The notes under the pieces were generated by a model, which was not told where the DNA came from, ran no database searches, and worked only from the letters and a program-made list of their open reading frames with translations. From Streptomyces sp. NBC_01294 (GTDB taxonomy: Bacteria; Actinomycetota; Actinomycetes; Streptomycetales; Streptomycetaceae): a stretch of 64,000 nucleotides of DNA. Numbering within the stretch: position 1 is the first letter of the stretch; every line of letters starts with the position of its first letter. The stretch covers positions 7,345,501 to 7,409,500 of the forward strand of contig NZ_CP108423.1 in NCBI RefSeq assembly GCF_035917235.1, in the 5' to 3' direction. Positions 49,517 to 58,874 of this stretch are shown piece by piece. A program made the position numbers and the translations under genes.

Positions 49517-50611
49517 ATGAGTGGCGCGGGAGTGGACAGCCGCCTGGGTATGACACCCCTACCGAGCCGAGGCCATGGCAGCGACCGTGAGCCTGAGAGT
49601 GCCGAGCGTGCCGACACCGAGCCGAACGCCGTCGCGGGCCCGGACGAGCGGGTCGAGGAGCGTGCGCCGGATCGGCCCTCGGACCTGCCCGCACGTTCCT
49701 GGAGGGCGGTACTGCGCGGCACGGTCAAGGAGTTCCAGGACGACGAGCTGGCCGATCGCGCCGCCGCCCTGACCTACTACGGGGTGCTTGCGCTCTTCCC
49801 CGCCCTCCTGGTCCTCGTGTCCCTGCTGGGCCTGGCGGGTGAGTCGACGACCACGCGCCTGTTGGACGACCTGCAGCAGCTCACTCCCGGATCCGCCCGG
49901 GCCCTGATCAGGGACGCGGTCGAGCAGTTGCAGGGACACAGCGGTGTCGGTTCGCTGATGGCGGTCGTCGGTCTCGTCGTGGCGCTGTGGTCCGCCTCCG
50001 GCTACGTGGCCGCGTTCATCCGCTCCGCGAACGCCGTCTACGACATACCGGAGGGCCGCCCGGTGTGGAAGGTGCTGCCGCTGCGCCTGGCGCTCACCGT
50101 CACGCTGATGGTCCTCGCCTGTGCCGGCGCGCTGATCGTGGTCTTCACCGGCGCCGTGGCACGACGCGCGGGCACGGCCCTGGGGGTCGGCGACAGTGCC
50201 CTGACGGTGTGGTCGATCGCGAAATGGCCGGTCCTGGTGCTCCTCGTCACGATCATGATCGCGCTCCTCTACTGGGCGGCGCCGAACGCCAAGGGCCGCG
50301 GATTCAGGTGGGTGACGCCGGGCAGTCTCCTGGCCCTGTTGATCTGGATGATCGCCTCGGGCGGCTTCGCGTTCTACGTCGCGAACTTCGCTTCCTACAA
50401 CAAGACGTACGGCACGGTCGCGGGCGTGATCGTCTTCTTGGTCTGGCTGTGGATCACCAACCTCGCCATCCTCCTCGGGCTCGAGTTCGACGCGGAACTG
50501 GTCCGCCGGCGGGCGATCGCCGGCGGGCTCCCCGAGGACGAGGAGCCCTACGTCCGGCCTCGCGACACCCGCGCGTGGAGCGACCGGGAACGCCGCAGCA
50601 TGGAGCAGTGA
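49517..50611 (+). CDS. YihY/virulence factor BrkB family membrane protein
   Basis: The 364-residue protein has a polar N-terminus of about 70 residues and six membrane helices with the YihY signature: DELADRAAALTYYGVLALFPALL near residue 75, WSASGYVAAFIRSANAVY near 160 and GFRWVTPGSLLALLIWMIAS. Once named ribonuclease BN in error, the family is a transporter-like membrane protein of unknown substrate. The C-terminal tail is charged. ATG 49517 is chosen; ATG 49550 is possible. It diverges from the PRC-barrel gene. Confidence 0.9.
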   Translation: MSGAGVDSRLGMTPLPSRGHGSDREPESAERADTEPNAVAGPDERVEERAPDRPSDLPARSWRAVLRGTVKEFQDDELADRAAALTYYGVLALFPALLVLVSLLGLAGESTTTRLLDDLQQLTPGSARALIRDAVEQLQGHSGVGSLMAVVGLVVALWSASGYVAAFIRSANAVYDIPEGRPVWKVLPLRLALTVTLMVLACAGALIVVFTGAVARRAGTALGVGDSALTVWSIAKWPVLVLLVTIMIALLYWAAPNAKGRGFRWVTPGSLLALLIWMIASGGFAFYVANFASYNKTYGTVAGVIVFLVWLWITNLAILLGLEFDAELVRRRAIAGGLPEDEEPYVRPRDTRAWSDRERRSMEQ

Positions 50612-50648
50612 CCCGCGCGGGAGCAGCTGCTCGCGGCGTGGGCCGAGG

Positions 50649-51983
50649 TCAGGGACCGGTGTCCGCGAGGATCGCGCGGCGGGCCTCGATCGCGGCTGCG
50701 AGCAGGCTCTCGTCCAGCATCGTCTCGCCGTCCCGTGTGGCGTCGTTGACCGGTAGGCGGGTACGCCGGTCGATCAGCGCCGTGAGCGACGGCAGCGCGG
50801 GCCTCGCGTGCCGGCCCATGCGGGCGAGGCCCTCGGCGTAGTACTCGCCTATTCCGTAATTGCCGAGGTGCGGTGTCATGAGGGCGAGGAGACGGGGAAC
50901 GGCCGTGGGGCCGGCGTGCCGCAGCCACAGGGGAGCGCAGAGTGCCTGCATGCGGCCGGGGCGCTTGAAGGTGAGGTTGTACAGCTGGGCCGCCTGCCGG
51001 AAGGTCAGTGGGCCCGCGTCCAGCAGAGCGCCGAAGAGCTCGGGGGCACGGAGAAGGCGCCCGATGCCCACGGGCTCCGCTCGAAGGACCGCGGCGGCGG
51101 TGAAGCGGTCGTACGACGACGACAGCGTCGGCGGGAGGCTGCTCGACGGCCGACGGGGCTTGGGATAGGGGGTGAAGGGGACCGTGGCCGGCAGAGCGCC
51201 GTGTGCCCGCATGGCCGCTTCCGAGAGGGAGGCCGTGGTGAGGGCTTCGGCCATGGCCGGGCTGATTCCCCGTCCGCAGTGACGGACGAGCAGGGGCAGG
51301 AGTTCGACCGGAGCCGCCCGCCAGTCGTGACACGCCTCCCGGGCCAAGCCGGCGCCGATGTCCAGGGTGGCGGGGTCACCGAGGAGCCGCGCCACCAGGG
51401 CATAGACGTGATGCTCGCGCCGCAGCCCGTACAGGACCCGCCCCCAGCGCCATCCGACGCCGTCCAGGTGACGCGCCGCCTCGGGGGCCTCGCTGAGCAA
51501 CGCCCTGTCGAGCGTCGGCCACTGCTCCGGAGGGGCGGCCCTCAAGGTGGCCAGGTGGGCGAGGAAACGGACGGACGCCAGGGGGTCGTCCTGCAGGTGC
51601 GCCACGGATCCGCCGAGCCAGGTGGCGAGCGTGGTACGCGCCACAGGATCGGTGACTTCGCCGAGCGCCTTGAGCGCGACATCGCGGCTTCCGGCCCACA
51701 CGACGAGCCGTGCGGCCCGGCGCCGGGCCTCCTCGTCGGGGTCCGTGAGCCGAGCCTCAGCTGCCTCAGCCGCCTCGGGCCAAGGGCTCCCGTGCGAGGC
51801 AGGCGACAGGAGGTCCATGGCCTCACGACGGACGAATGCGTCGCCGGCCCGGGTCAGTTGAAGGAGCCGGACGGCCACGGGTCCGGTGCGGTCGGCGTGC
51901 AGCGCGTCGAGGATCGCGATACGGGAAGGGTGGGCGGGTGTCGTGGCGTCGCCTGCGGCCACGGCCTCGTCCAGCCACTTCAT
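50649..51983 (-). CDS. HEAT-repeat-like helical protein of unknown function
   Basis: The 444 residues are almost all helical, with repeated pairs of amphipathic helices (for example PVAVRLLQLTRAGDAFVRREAMDLL and ARRRAARLVVWAGSRDVALKALG) typical of HEAT/armadillo scaffolds. No catalytic motif or membrane helix was seen. It begins 83 bases after the copper operon's last stop and in the same direction, so read-through from that operon is possible. Homologues seem to be Streptomyces proteins without assigned function. Confidence 0.75.
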   Translation of the reverse strand: MKWLDEAVAAGDATTPAHPSRIAILDALHADRTGPVAVRLLQLTRAGDAFVRREAMDLLSPASHGSPWPEAAEAAEARLTDPDEEARRRAARLVVWAGSRDVALKALGEVTDPVARTTLATWLGGSVAHLQDDPLASVRFLAHLATLRAAPPEQWPTLDRALLSEAPEAARHLDGVGWRWGRVLYGLRREHHVYALVARLLGDPATLDIGAGLAREACHDWRAAPVELLPLLVRHCGRGISPAMAEALTTASLSEAAMRAHGALPATVPFTPYPKPRRPSSSLPPTLSSSYDRFTAAAVLRAEPVGIGRLLRAPELFGALLDAGPLTFRQAAQLYNLTFKRPGRMQALCAPLWLRHAGPTAVPRLLALMTPHLGNYGIGEYYAEGLARMGRHARPALPSLTALIDRRTRLPVNDATRDGETMLDESLLAAAIEARRAILADTGP

Positions 51984-52066
51984 CGGACGGGGCGGTGGCC
52001 GCCCTTCCGTGCAGAGAATTCGGTCATGCAGCCGATCATGTCACGCTTCGAGCCGGCGGCGTCCCG

Positions 52067-52789
52067 TCAACCCTGCGACGAATGACTCTCCTTACCGCTC
52101 CCGGGTCGCACGACGAACGCCACGGTCTGGACCGGCCCGCTGTGGCGGAAGTGCAGGACGAAGGGCACGGCGTCGCCCACCTGCCAGCGGCCCTTGACCG
52201 TCATCATCACGTCCAGCGTGCTCGGGGTCATCCGCACCACCGAACCGGCCGGGATCTCCGCCGAGGTGACCATGCGCATGGAATCCGCCCCTCCGGCACT
52301 CTCGTGCCGGCTCAGCATGGCGCCCTCGGCGGCGGGGGAGGTCACGGAGAGCAACTGGTCCCCGGAGCCACCGGTGTTCGTGATGCGGAAGAACGCCGCC
52401 GTGCGCTGCTTGTCGGCGTAGGGCATGAAGACCTGCCCGATGCCGACCTCGATGCGGGCCGGAGTGCCCGCGCCTCCCGCCGTCGTCCACGCGGTCAACG
52501 CGACCAGGGCCGTGAGACAGGCGGTCAGCGGTGCGAGTACGGCGACCACTCCCTCGGGCAGTCGGCGGCTGCCGGACCACGTGGGGGAGGGGGAGGCATC
52601 CGGGGACGGGGACGGGGACGGGGACGCCGTCGGCGGATCAGCCGGGGCATCGGGCCAGGCATCGGTTGGGGAATCGGGCCAGGCATTGGTCGGGGCATAG
52701 GCTGGGGCATCGGGCCAGGCCTTGGTCGGGACATCCGGCCAGGCGTCGGTCGGGGTACCGGTCGCGGGATCGGTCCAGGAATCGGTCAT
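52067..52789 (-). CDS. PCu(A)C-type copper chaperone with membrane anchor
   Basis: The 240-residue protein has an N-terminal tail of about 50 residues made of a repeated PTDAWPDAPAD-like decapeptide, a Ser/Pro stretch, one membrane helix (about 83-103) and an extracytoplasmic PCu(A)C domain. Its copper ligands are visible: MLSRHES near residue 157, MRM near 172 and a further HFRHSG. PCu(A)C proteins deliver Cu(I) to cytochrome oxidase and related sites. Its ATG overlaps the CopA stop by 4 bases, so it is translationally coupled to the copper exporter. The tryptophan/proline repeat is unusual. Confidence 0.88.
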   Translation of the reverse strand: MTDSWTDPATGTPTDAWPDVPTKAWPDAPAYAPTNAWPDSPTDAWPDAPADPPTASPSPSPSPDASPSPTWSGSRRLPEGVVAVLAPLTACLTALVALTAWTTAGGAGTPARIEVGIGQVFMPYADKQRTAAFFRITNTGGSGDQLLSVTSPAAEGAMLSRHESAGGADSMRMVTSAEIPAGSVVRMTPSTLDVMMTVKGRWQVGDAVPFVLHFRHSGPVQTVAFVVRPGSGKESHSSQG

Positions 52790-55146
52790 CGCTGAAAGCC
52801 CTTTCGGACGGGTCGGGCTCCGAAGCCGCCGGGGCGCTTCGGTGAGGGCTGCCAGGCCCGCAGGCGCAGGCTGTTGCCGACCACCAGCAGTGAGCTGACG
52901 GACATCGCGGCGGCGGCGACCATCGGGTTGAGCCAGCCCACCGCGGCCAGGGGCACGGTGACCGCGTTGTAGCCGAACGCCCAGACGAGGTTGGCGCGGA
53001 TCGTCCCCAGGGTGCGGCGGGCCAGCCGGACGGCGTCGGCCACCGCCTCGATGTCACCGCGCACGAGCGTCACGTCGGCGGCTCCGATCGCCACGTCCGT
53101 GCCGCTGCCCATGGCGATGCCGAGATCGGCGCGGGCCAGGGCGGCGGCGTCGTTCACGCCGTCGCCGATGACCGCGACCCGGCGCCCCTCCTCCTTCAGG
53201 CGGGTCACCAGTTCGGCCTTGCCCTCGGGAGTGCAGCGGGCGTGGACCTCGGCGATGCCGAGTTCGGCGGCCACCACACGCGCCGTCGCATGGTGGTCAC
53301 CCGTGGCCAGCACCGGTTCCACGCCCAGCCGGCGCAACCGGTCCACGGCCCGGTAGCTCCCGGGCCGCAGGACGTCCCCGAGGGCGATCAGGGCCTCGTC
53401 GAAGCCGTCGACCCGGACCAGGACCGGCGTGAGCGCGGACGCCTCGGCCGCGGCCAGCGCCTGCACCAACGACTTCGGCAGGCCGTCGTCGGCGGAGAGC
53501 ACGTCGACGCGCCGCCCCTCCACGACCCCTGTGACGCCCGACCCGGCAGTGGCCAGGAAGCCGGTGACCGGCGGCAGCGTGTGCCCGGGCTGCGCGCGCT
53601 GCGCGTACGCGGCGAGGGCGCGGCCCAGCGGGTGCTCCGAGCCCTGTTCCACGGCCCCGGCCAGGCGGAGGACCGCTTCGCGCCCGATGCCGCCGGCGAC
53701 CGCGGTGACGTGGACGACGCTCACGTGTCCGGTGGTGAGCGTGCCCGTCTTGTCCAGGACCACGGTGTCGACGTGCCGCAGTGCCTCCAGCGCCTGCGGA
53801 CCGCTGACCAGCACACCCAGCTGCGCACCCCGGCCGGTCGCGGCCAGCAGCGCGGTCGGGGTGGCCAGCCCCAGGGCGCACGGGCAGGCGACGACGAGGA
53901 TCGCCACCGCCGAGGTCACCGCCCCCTGGGGGTCCGCCCCGGCACCGAGCCAGAAGCCGAGCACCGTGACCGCCAGGGCCAGGATCACCGGGACGAAGAC
54001 CCCCGCCACGCGGTCGGCCAGCCGCTGGGCCCGGGCCTTGCCGGCCTGGGCGTCGGTGACCATCCGGGTGATACGGGCGAGGCGGGTGTCCGCGCCGACC
54101 GCGGTGGCCCGTACGAGCAGCAGTCCACCGGCGTTGACGGCGGCGCCGACCACCTTGCGGCCGGGGCCCACTTCCACGGGATCGCTCTCGCCGGTGACCA
54201 GCGACAGGTTCAGGGCGGAGCTGCCGGAGACCACCACACCGTCGGTGGCCACCCGTTCACCGGGCCGCACGAGGAACTCCTGCCCCACCCGCAGCTGTTC
54301 GATGGGGAGCAGCCGCTCCCTGCCGTCCTCCTCCCGTACGGTCACGTCCTTGACGGCGAGTCCGGCCAGCGAGCGCAGGGCCGCCCCGGTGCCGCGCCGT
54401 GCCCGACCCTCCAGATGGCGGCCTGCGAGGACGAAGAGGGGTACTCCGACGGCGGCTTCCAGGTAGACGTGCGCGACCTCCCCTCCTGCCGACGGGAGGA
54501 ACGTGAACGGCATCCGCATGTCGGGATCGCCGGCGCCGCCGAGGAACAGCGCGTACAGGGACCAGGAGAAGGAGGCGAGGACCCCGAGGGAGACGAGGGT
54601 GTCCATGGTGGCGGCCGAGTGCCGCAGCCCGCGCGCCGCCCGCAGGTGGAACGGCCAGGCACTCCACACGACGACCGGGGCGGCCAGGGTGAGGCACAGC
54701 CACTGCCAGTTGCGGAACTGCAGGGAGGGCGCCATCGACAGCACGAGGACCGGGAGGCACAGCGCAACGGTGATCAGAAGCCGCTCGCGCTCCCGGCGCT
54801 CGCCGTCCGCCGACGGCTCGGCCGGCAGCGGCCCCGCAGACGGGGACTCCTCGCGCGGTGTGGCCGGCGCGGGCACCTCGGCGGTGTAACCGGCGCGTTC
54901 CACCGCTGCGACCAGGTCCTGGGCGGACACGGCCGGCGGGTGGCTCACCCGCGCCCTCCCCGTGGCGAGGTTGACCGTCGCGCTCACCCCGTCGAGCCGG
55001 GCCAGCCGCTTCTCCACCCGGTTCACGCAGGCCGCGCAGGTCATGCCGCCGACGATCAGATCGGTCGTCGCCAGGGCGACGCCCGCGGCGTCTGTGGTGC
55101 CCGCGGTGTCCGTGGTGCCCGCGGTGTCCGCGGTGTCCGCGGTCAT
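52786..55146 (-). CDS. copA: Copper-translocating P-type ATPase
   Basis: The 786-residue pump has one N-terminal heavy-metal domain with GGMTCAAC (Cys37, Cys40), eight membrane helices, the CPC metal site ACPCALGLA near 418, phosphorylation motif DKTGT near 463, the HP motif EHPLGRAL and GDGVND near 659. It exports Cu(I) from the cytoplasm. GGGGGG lies just before ATG 55146, which overlaps the stop of the small membrane protein gene by 4 bases. The first 22 residues are a Thr/Ala/Asp repeat. The linker after the metal domain is Pro/Glu rich. Confidence 0.95.
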   Translation of the reverse strand: MTADTADTAGTTDTAGTTDAAGVALATTDLIVGGMTCAACVNRVEKRLARLDGVSATVNLATGRARVSHPPAVSAQDLVAAVERAGYTAEVPAPATPREESPSAGPLPAEPSADGERRERERLLITVALCLPVLVLSMAPSLQFRNWQWLCLTLAAPVVVWSAWPFHLRAARGLRHSAATMDTLVSLGVLASFSWSLYALFLGGAGDPDMRMPFTFLPSAGGEVAHVYLEAAVGVPLFVLAGRHLEGRARRGTGAALRSLAGLAVKDVTVREEDGRERLLPIEQLRVGQEFLVRPGERVATDGVVVSGSSALNLSLVTGESDPVEVGPGRKVVGAAVNAGGLLLVRATAVGADTRLARITRMVTDAQAGKARAQRLADRVAGVFVPVILALAVTVLGFWLGAGADPQGAVTSAVAILVVACPCALGLATPTALLAATGRGAQLGVLVSGPQALEALRHVDTVVLDKTGTLTTGHVSVVHVTAVAGGIGREAVLRLAGAVEQGSEHPLGRALAAYAQRAQPGHTLPPVTGFLATAGSGVTGVVEGRRVDVLSADDGLPKSLVQALAAAEASALTPVLVRVDGFDEALIALGDVLRPGSYRAVDRLRRLGVEPVLATGDHHATARVVAAELGIAEVHARCTPEGKAELVTRLKEEGRRVAVIGDGVNDAAALARADLGIAMGSGTDVAIGAADVTLVRGDIEAVADAVRLARRTLGTIRANLVWAFGYNAVTVPLAAVGWLNPMVAAAAMSVSSLLVVGNSLRLRAWQPSPKRPGGFGARPVRKGFQR

Positions 55147-55391
55147 CGTCCGCCCCCCGAGTGCGTGCCGCCCATGCCGCCCATGCCGCCGCCCCCCGGA
55201 GTACCGGAGCCGGGCCCCGCGTCGGTGCCGCTCGGGTGCATGCCCGGGGCGACCGGCCCGGCGGCCGACCCGATTCCGTAGGAGAGGGCGAACATCGTCG
55301 CGAGCAGCACGACGAAACCGGCCAGGGCCGGTGGCGGTGCCCAACGCGGCCAGGCGGCGTCGGTGCGGCTTTCGGATTGTCGTCCGGCCAT
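55143..55391 (-). CDS. Small copper-operon membrane protein with Gly/Met/His-rich C-terminus
   Basis: The 82 residues have one membrane helix (about 22-44) and an extracytoplasmic tail with Met and His in a glycine-rich context (GMHPSGTD, GGGGMGGMGGTHSGGG), suitable for weak Cu(I) binding. It is the first gene of a three-gene operon, overlapping copA by 4 bases. It may hand copper between the pump and the PCu(A)C protein or sense copper outside; this is inference. I do not recognise a named family. Confidence 0.72.
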   Translation of the reverse strand: MAGRQSESRTDAAWPRWAPPPALAGFVVLLATMFALSYGIGSAAGPVAPGMHPSGTDAGPGSGTPGGGGMGGMGGTHSGGGR

Positions 55392-55426
55392 CGGTTCTCC
55401 AGGTGTGCGGTACCTCTGTGGGACGG

Positions 55427-55452
55427 CGACCGCCGCCCGCGGGCGGCGGTCG
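55427..55452. promoter_or_regulatory. Perfect 26-bp palindrome in the copper operon leader
   Basis: The 13 bases 55427-55439 (CGACCGCCGCCCG) are the exact complement of 55440-55452 with no loop. It sits 36 bases before the first start codon of the operon, in the leader RNA. It could be an operator or, as RNA, a structure that hides the ribosome site. Confidence 0.5.
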
Positions 55453-55588
55453 GCGGTCGGCGGACCCTCGTCGGACGGTCGGACGCCTCCTGGTGTGGCG
55501 GGTGGAGGGGGAGGTGAAGGCCGTCCGCGGGGGAGCCGCCGGGGAGGTAGTCGTGCACCACCCGTGATGAGTTCCCCGGCCGACTCTG

Positions 55589-55625
55589 ATTCCGGTTCCG
55601 GTTTCGGTTCCGGTTTCGGTTTCCG
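55589..55625. repeat. Hexamer-like TTCCGG/TTTCGG repeat
   Basis: About six copies of TTCCGG or TTTCGG in a row, slightly displaced, lie 80 bases upstream of the YbdK-like gene. Simple repeat; no function assigned. Confidence 0.6.
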
Positions 55626-55705
55626 ACTCCGAGGACGCCGCCCGCCCCGCCGCCGCGCCGGGCTTCGCAGGAGTGGATCATGGTGGATCCGGGTAGTTGC
55701 AGAAC

Positions 55706-56800
55706 GTGATCACGGTCGGCGTCGAAGAAGAGTATTTGCTCCTGGATCCGGTAACGGCTCTGCCCGTCCCTCTCGTGGAGGACGTGCGGCGTACCGCTGG
55801 TCTCGGGCCGCTCGCGGAGCGCGACGAGGTCCAGGACGAGCTGCTGCAGGCCCAGGTCGAGGTGGCCACACCCGTGTGCTCGAGCCTGGAGGAGGTGGGC
55901 GGTCACCTCCTGCGCCTGCGCCACGCGGTCGCGTCCGCCGCCGAGGAGAACGGCTGCCGCATCGCCGCCACCGGAGCCGCGCCGCTGCGGGGGGCCGGGA
56001 TCGTACCCGTGACGCCGACGCCGCGCTATCTGAAGATGGAAGGCGAGGCGCGGCAACTCGTCGACGAGCACTTGATCAGCGGGATGCACGTGCACGTTGC
56101 CGTTCCCGACCAGGGGACGGGCGTGGCGGTGTTGAACCGGATCCGGGTGTGGCTGCCGACGCTGCTGGCGATGTCCGCCAACTCGCCCCTGTGGGACGGG
56201 CGGGACACCGGCTTCGCGAGCTGGCGGACCATCGTGTTCGGCCGCTGGCCCGTGAGCGGATCCCCGCCGTACTTCGACGGCGGCTCCGACTACGAGCAGC
56301 GCCTGGAGGCGCTGGTGGCCTCCGGGGTGATCGCCGACAGGAAGCAGGCGTACTGGCAGGCACGGCTGTCCGACAGCTACCCCACTCTCGAGGTGCGGTG
56401 TCTGGACGTCCAGCTCCGAGCCGACGACGCCGTCATGCTCGCGGGCATCGTCCGTGCGCTGGTCACCACGGCCATCGCCGAGGAGAAGGCCGGCCTCCCG
56501 CCGGCCGTGTGCGCGCCGGAGCTGCTGCAGGCCGGAAACTGGCACGCCGCCCGGCACGGATTGAACAGCACGCTGGTGGACGTGCAGGGCCGCCCCCACA
56601 GCAGTGGTGACGTGCTGTGCTCACTCCTCGGCCACATCACGCCGGCCCTGGAGGACTCCGGGGACCTCCGGCAGGTGAGCGCCCTCGTCCACCGGCTCCT
56701 GCAGGAGGGCACGCCGGCGGACCGCCAGCGCCGCGCCCTGGCCGAGGGCGGCCTGCTGGGGCTGCTCGATCTGATCAACGCGGCGGCACCGTCCGACTGA
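55706..56800 (+). CDS. YbdK-type carboxylate-amine ligase (glutamate-cysteine ligase 2 family)
   Basis: The 364-residue enzyme starts with [19 protein letters not shown], the GCS2 signature, and contains [11 protein letters not shown] and [15 protein letters not shown], where metal and substrate residues lie. Family members make gamma-glutamyl amides with ATP; in Streptomyces several paralogues of unknown amine exist, so glutathione synthesis should not be assumed. The start may be GTG 55706 or TTG 55697. It diverges from the copper operon. Confidence 0.88.
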   Translation: MITVGVEEEYLLLDPVTALPVPLVEDVRRTAGLGPLAERDEVQDELLQAQVEVATPVCSSLEEVGGHLLRLRHAVASAAEENGCRIAATGAAPLRGAGIVPVTPTPRYLKMEGEARQLVDEHLISGMHVHVAVPDQGTGVAVLNRIRVWLPTLLAMSANSPLWDGRDTGFASWRTIVFGRWPVSGSPPYFDGGSDYEQRLEALVASGVIADRKQAYWQARLSDSYPTLEVRCLDVQLRADDAVMLAGIVRALVTTAIAEEKAGLPPAVCAPELLQAGNWHAARHGLNSTLVDVQGRPHSSGDVLCSLLGHITPALEDSGDLRQVSALVHRLLQEGTPADRQRRALAEGGLLGLLDLINAAAPSD

Positions 56801-56841
56801 GGTCCGGGCGGTGCCGTGGGCGGTTTGACCCGAGCGAGAGG

Positions 56842-57075
56842 TCAGGCGCGGGGGTGCTGCGGGTCAGCGCTGTCGTCGGGCGTCTGCCAGGCGTCCTGGC
56901 GGGCCTGCGCCTGCGGGCTCTGCTCGGCCGGCCGCGCCCCGGGGTCCCGGCGCCGCGCAACGCGTCGGGTGCCGTACCAGAACGAGGCGATCAGTAGCGC
57001 GGCCACGATCACGCCGGCGATGATCAAGAAGAGGGACGAGGAAGCGGTGGCCGCAAGGGGCGCTGATGCGATCAT
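56842..57075 (-). CDS. Small membrane protein (DUF6479-like)
   Basis: The 77 residues have one membrane helix at about 14-36 ending in SFWYGTRRVARRRDPG, followed by a polar tail with WQTPDDSADPQHP. From memory this fits the Streptomyces DUF6479 family; not verified. The stop lies 41 bases after the convergent YbdK-like gene. Gap 57076-57347 upstream shows no supportable gene. Confidence 0.68.
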   Translation of the reverse strand: MIASAPLAATASSSLFLIIAGVIVAALLIASFWYGTRRVARRRDPGARPAEQSPQAQARQDAWQTPDDSADPQHPRA

Positions 57076-57347
57076 GCGCCGCGCCTACCCGGTATCGCCC
57101 ACCTTGCACGTCCCGCGCCTCGGCCGTCCGGCCCCGCAAGGCCGTCGTGGTCATCCGGCCGAACAGGGCGAACGGCTCGTCGCCCAGGCGGCGCACCGGC
57201 AGGGCCGGGTTCCGGGTCGGCCGCAGGCCACCCGCGGCGCGGAGCTTCTCTGCCAGTCGGAGGCCGGAGACCGGAGCGGACCGGCGGGAAGGGGGTGGAC
57301 AGGGGCTGCCCCAGGTCCGGGCCGACACGGATCCGATCGCCACCGCG

Positions 57348-57800
57348 TCAGGCGCGGCGGATCACCTGGTGCTCCTCCTCCACGATCCGGGCCAGGCGGG
57401 CCAGCATGCCGCGGTGCCGGAGCTGGAGAAGCGTTTCGGTCGCGGAGTTGTGGAGGGTGGCGCCGATGCCGCGCAGTGGGTGCTCGTCGCAGATGACGAG
57501 GGTCTCCTCGCCCCACGGCCGGAGCTGGAGGAAGATCCTCGCGGTGCCGAGGGCCTTGAACGAGGCCTCCAGTTCCAGCTCCTTGCCGCGCTCCCGGTGG
57601 CGTACGGTCGTCACCCCGTCGGTCGACCAGGGCCCCATCCGCACGGTGTAGCGCAGCCGGGAGCCGACCTCCGGCCAGGCCGCGTCGAGGGGCGTGGACT
57701 CGGACGGCCCCACCACCCATTCCCCGTACCGGGTCGGATCGGCCAGCACCGCCCAGACCGCCTGCGGGGGACGATGGATCAGCTGATGACGGACAGCCAT
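57348..57800 (-). CDS. SRPBCC family protein (polyketide cyclase/START-like)
   Basis: The 150-residue protein shows an SRPBCC fold: an initial strand with VRHQLIHRPPQAVWAVLADP, GRTYGEW-like TRYGEWVVGP, and a long C-terminal helix with SATETLLQLRHRGMLARLA. Such proteins bind hydrophobic ligands in a central cavity. It is in a neighbourhood of stress-type proteins rather than a polyketide cluster, so cyclase activity should not be assumed. GGAGG lies 9-10 bases before ATG 57800. The 233-base gap upstream is non-coding. Confidence 0.85.
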   Translation of the reverse strand: MAVRHQLIHRPPQAVWAVLADPTRYGEWVVGPSESTPLDAAWPEVGSRLRYTVRMGPWSTDGVTTVRHRERGKELELEASFKALGTARIFLQLRPWGEETLVICDEHPLRGIGATLHNSATETLLQLRHRGMLARLARIVEEEHQVIRRA

Positions 57801-58033
57801 GAGGGGAGTCCTCCTGCCGGGGCGGACGGAGAGCGGGGTCACCGCGTCGTGGCTCGTCCTCGGTTCGTCGACGGGGTGTCAAGGTCATGGTGCGGGCACC
57901 CCGCCCACCGCGCATCCCACCTCCGCCGGACGAGGGGCGGCGCTTCCCGGTCGGCCGACCTCAGGCGTCAGCGGGGCGCGGACCGACGGCGGGGACATGG
58001 GCTGCTGAGTTCCATCGAACACGAGGAGGCACC

Positions 58034-58522
58034 GTGACGGAGCTGGACCCCTTCACCGACGTACTCGACGGCCCGGTCTACGTGGTCACGGCCGCTTCAG
58101 GCGGTGAGCGGGCGGGCTGCCTGGTGGGGTTCGCCTCGCAGTGCTCCATCGACCCGCCGAGGTTCACCGTCTGGCTGTCGACCGCCAACCACACCTACCA
58201 GGTCGCGCGCGAGGCCGAGTACCTGACCGTGCACGTGCTCCGCGGGGACCAGCACGCGCTGGCGGAGCTCTTCGGCGGGGAGACGGGCGACAGGGTGGAC
58301 AAGTTCGCACGGGTGGGCTGGAGGCCGGGAGAAGGGGGCAGTCCGGTGCTGAACGACGTGCGGACCTGGTTCACCGGCCGGATCGAAGGGCGCATCGAGG
58401 GCGGCGACCACGTGGGTTTCCTCCTGGCGCCCGCAGCAGTGTGCCCGCCGGCCGAGGACACGTCGCCCGCGCTGCTCCGGTACCGGGAGGTACGGGACTT
58501 GGAGCCCGGCCACCCGGCCTGA
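58034..58522 (+). CDS. Flavin reductase-like FMN-binding protein
   Basis: The 162-residue protein has the split-barrel flavin reductase pattern: GPVYVVTAASGGERAGCLVGF, SIDPPRFTVWLSTANHTYQVA and EAEYLTVHVLRGDQHALAELFGG in smaller pieces (SIDPPRFTVWLS, FTVHVL-type). It would reduce free FMN/FAD or simply bind FMN. GAGGAGG lies about 5 bases before GTG 58034. It is followed by small stress-type genes but the gap of 97 bases argues for separate promoters. Confidence 0.85.
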   Translation: MTELDPFTDVLDGPVYVVTAASGGERAGCLVGFASQCSIDPPRFTVWLSTANHTYQVAREAEYLTVHVLRGDQHALAELFGGETGDRVDKFARVGWRPGEGGSPVLNDVRTWFTGRIEGRIEGGDHVGFLLAPAAVCPPAEDTSPALLRYREVRDLEPGHPA

Positions 58523-58619
58523 CGGCTGATAAGGACGGTATTCGAGGGTAGACGGCATCCAAGGCGCCACGGCGGATCCAACCGTTCCGCCGCATTCCCA
58601 ACGTGAGAACGAGGGCATC

Positions 58620-58775
58620 ATGGTTTTCGCCGGACTCATCCTCCTGCTCATCGGCTTTCTGACCGGAATCTCCATCCTGTGGACCATAGGGATCATCCTG
58701 CTCGTGGTCGGGGCGGTGCTGTGGGTCCTGGGCTCCGTCGGGCACGCGGTGGGCGGCCGGCGCCATTACTGGTAG
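58620..58775 (+). CDS. Small hydrophobic protein (DUF6131-like, 51 residues)
   Basis: ATG 58620 with GAGGG 5 bases upstream begins a 51-codon gene: two hydrophobic helices (GLILLLIGFLTGISILW and IILLVVGAVLWVLG) and the ending GGRRHYW. From memory this matches DUF6131 almost exactly. It is too short for usual gene calling. The gene sits in a run of small stress-type genes and has its own ribosome site. Confidence 0.82.
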   Translation: MVFAGLILLLIGFLTGISILWTIGIILLVVGAVLWVLGSVGHAVGGRRHYW

Positions 58776-58874
58776 TCGGTCCCTGAATGCCTTGCGGGGT
58801 GATCGGGTTTGACACTCGGAATCCCGGTCAGGAGCAGGACGTACGCCTTCTATTCCCCCAGGGAGTGATCAGCT

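Larger units (their letters stand above)
55392..55705. other. Intergenic region between the copper operon and the YbdK-like gene
   Basis: This 314-base divergent gap contains the perfect 26-bp palindrome at 55427-55452, a GGCGGTC tandem just after it (55444-55460) and the hexamer-like repeats TTCCGG/TTTCGG at 55589-55625. No gene and no recognised copper-regulator consensus were found. Confidence 0.6.

Noticed and set aside
56864..57343. Minus-strand 159-codon frame overlapping the DUF6479-like gene
   Set aside because: It overlaps a better-supported small membrane protein in another frame and shows Arg/Pro-rich shadow composition; no motif was recognised.
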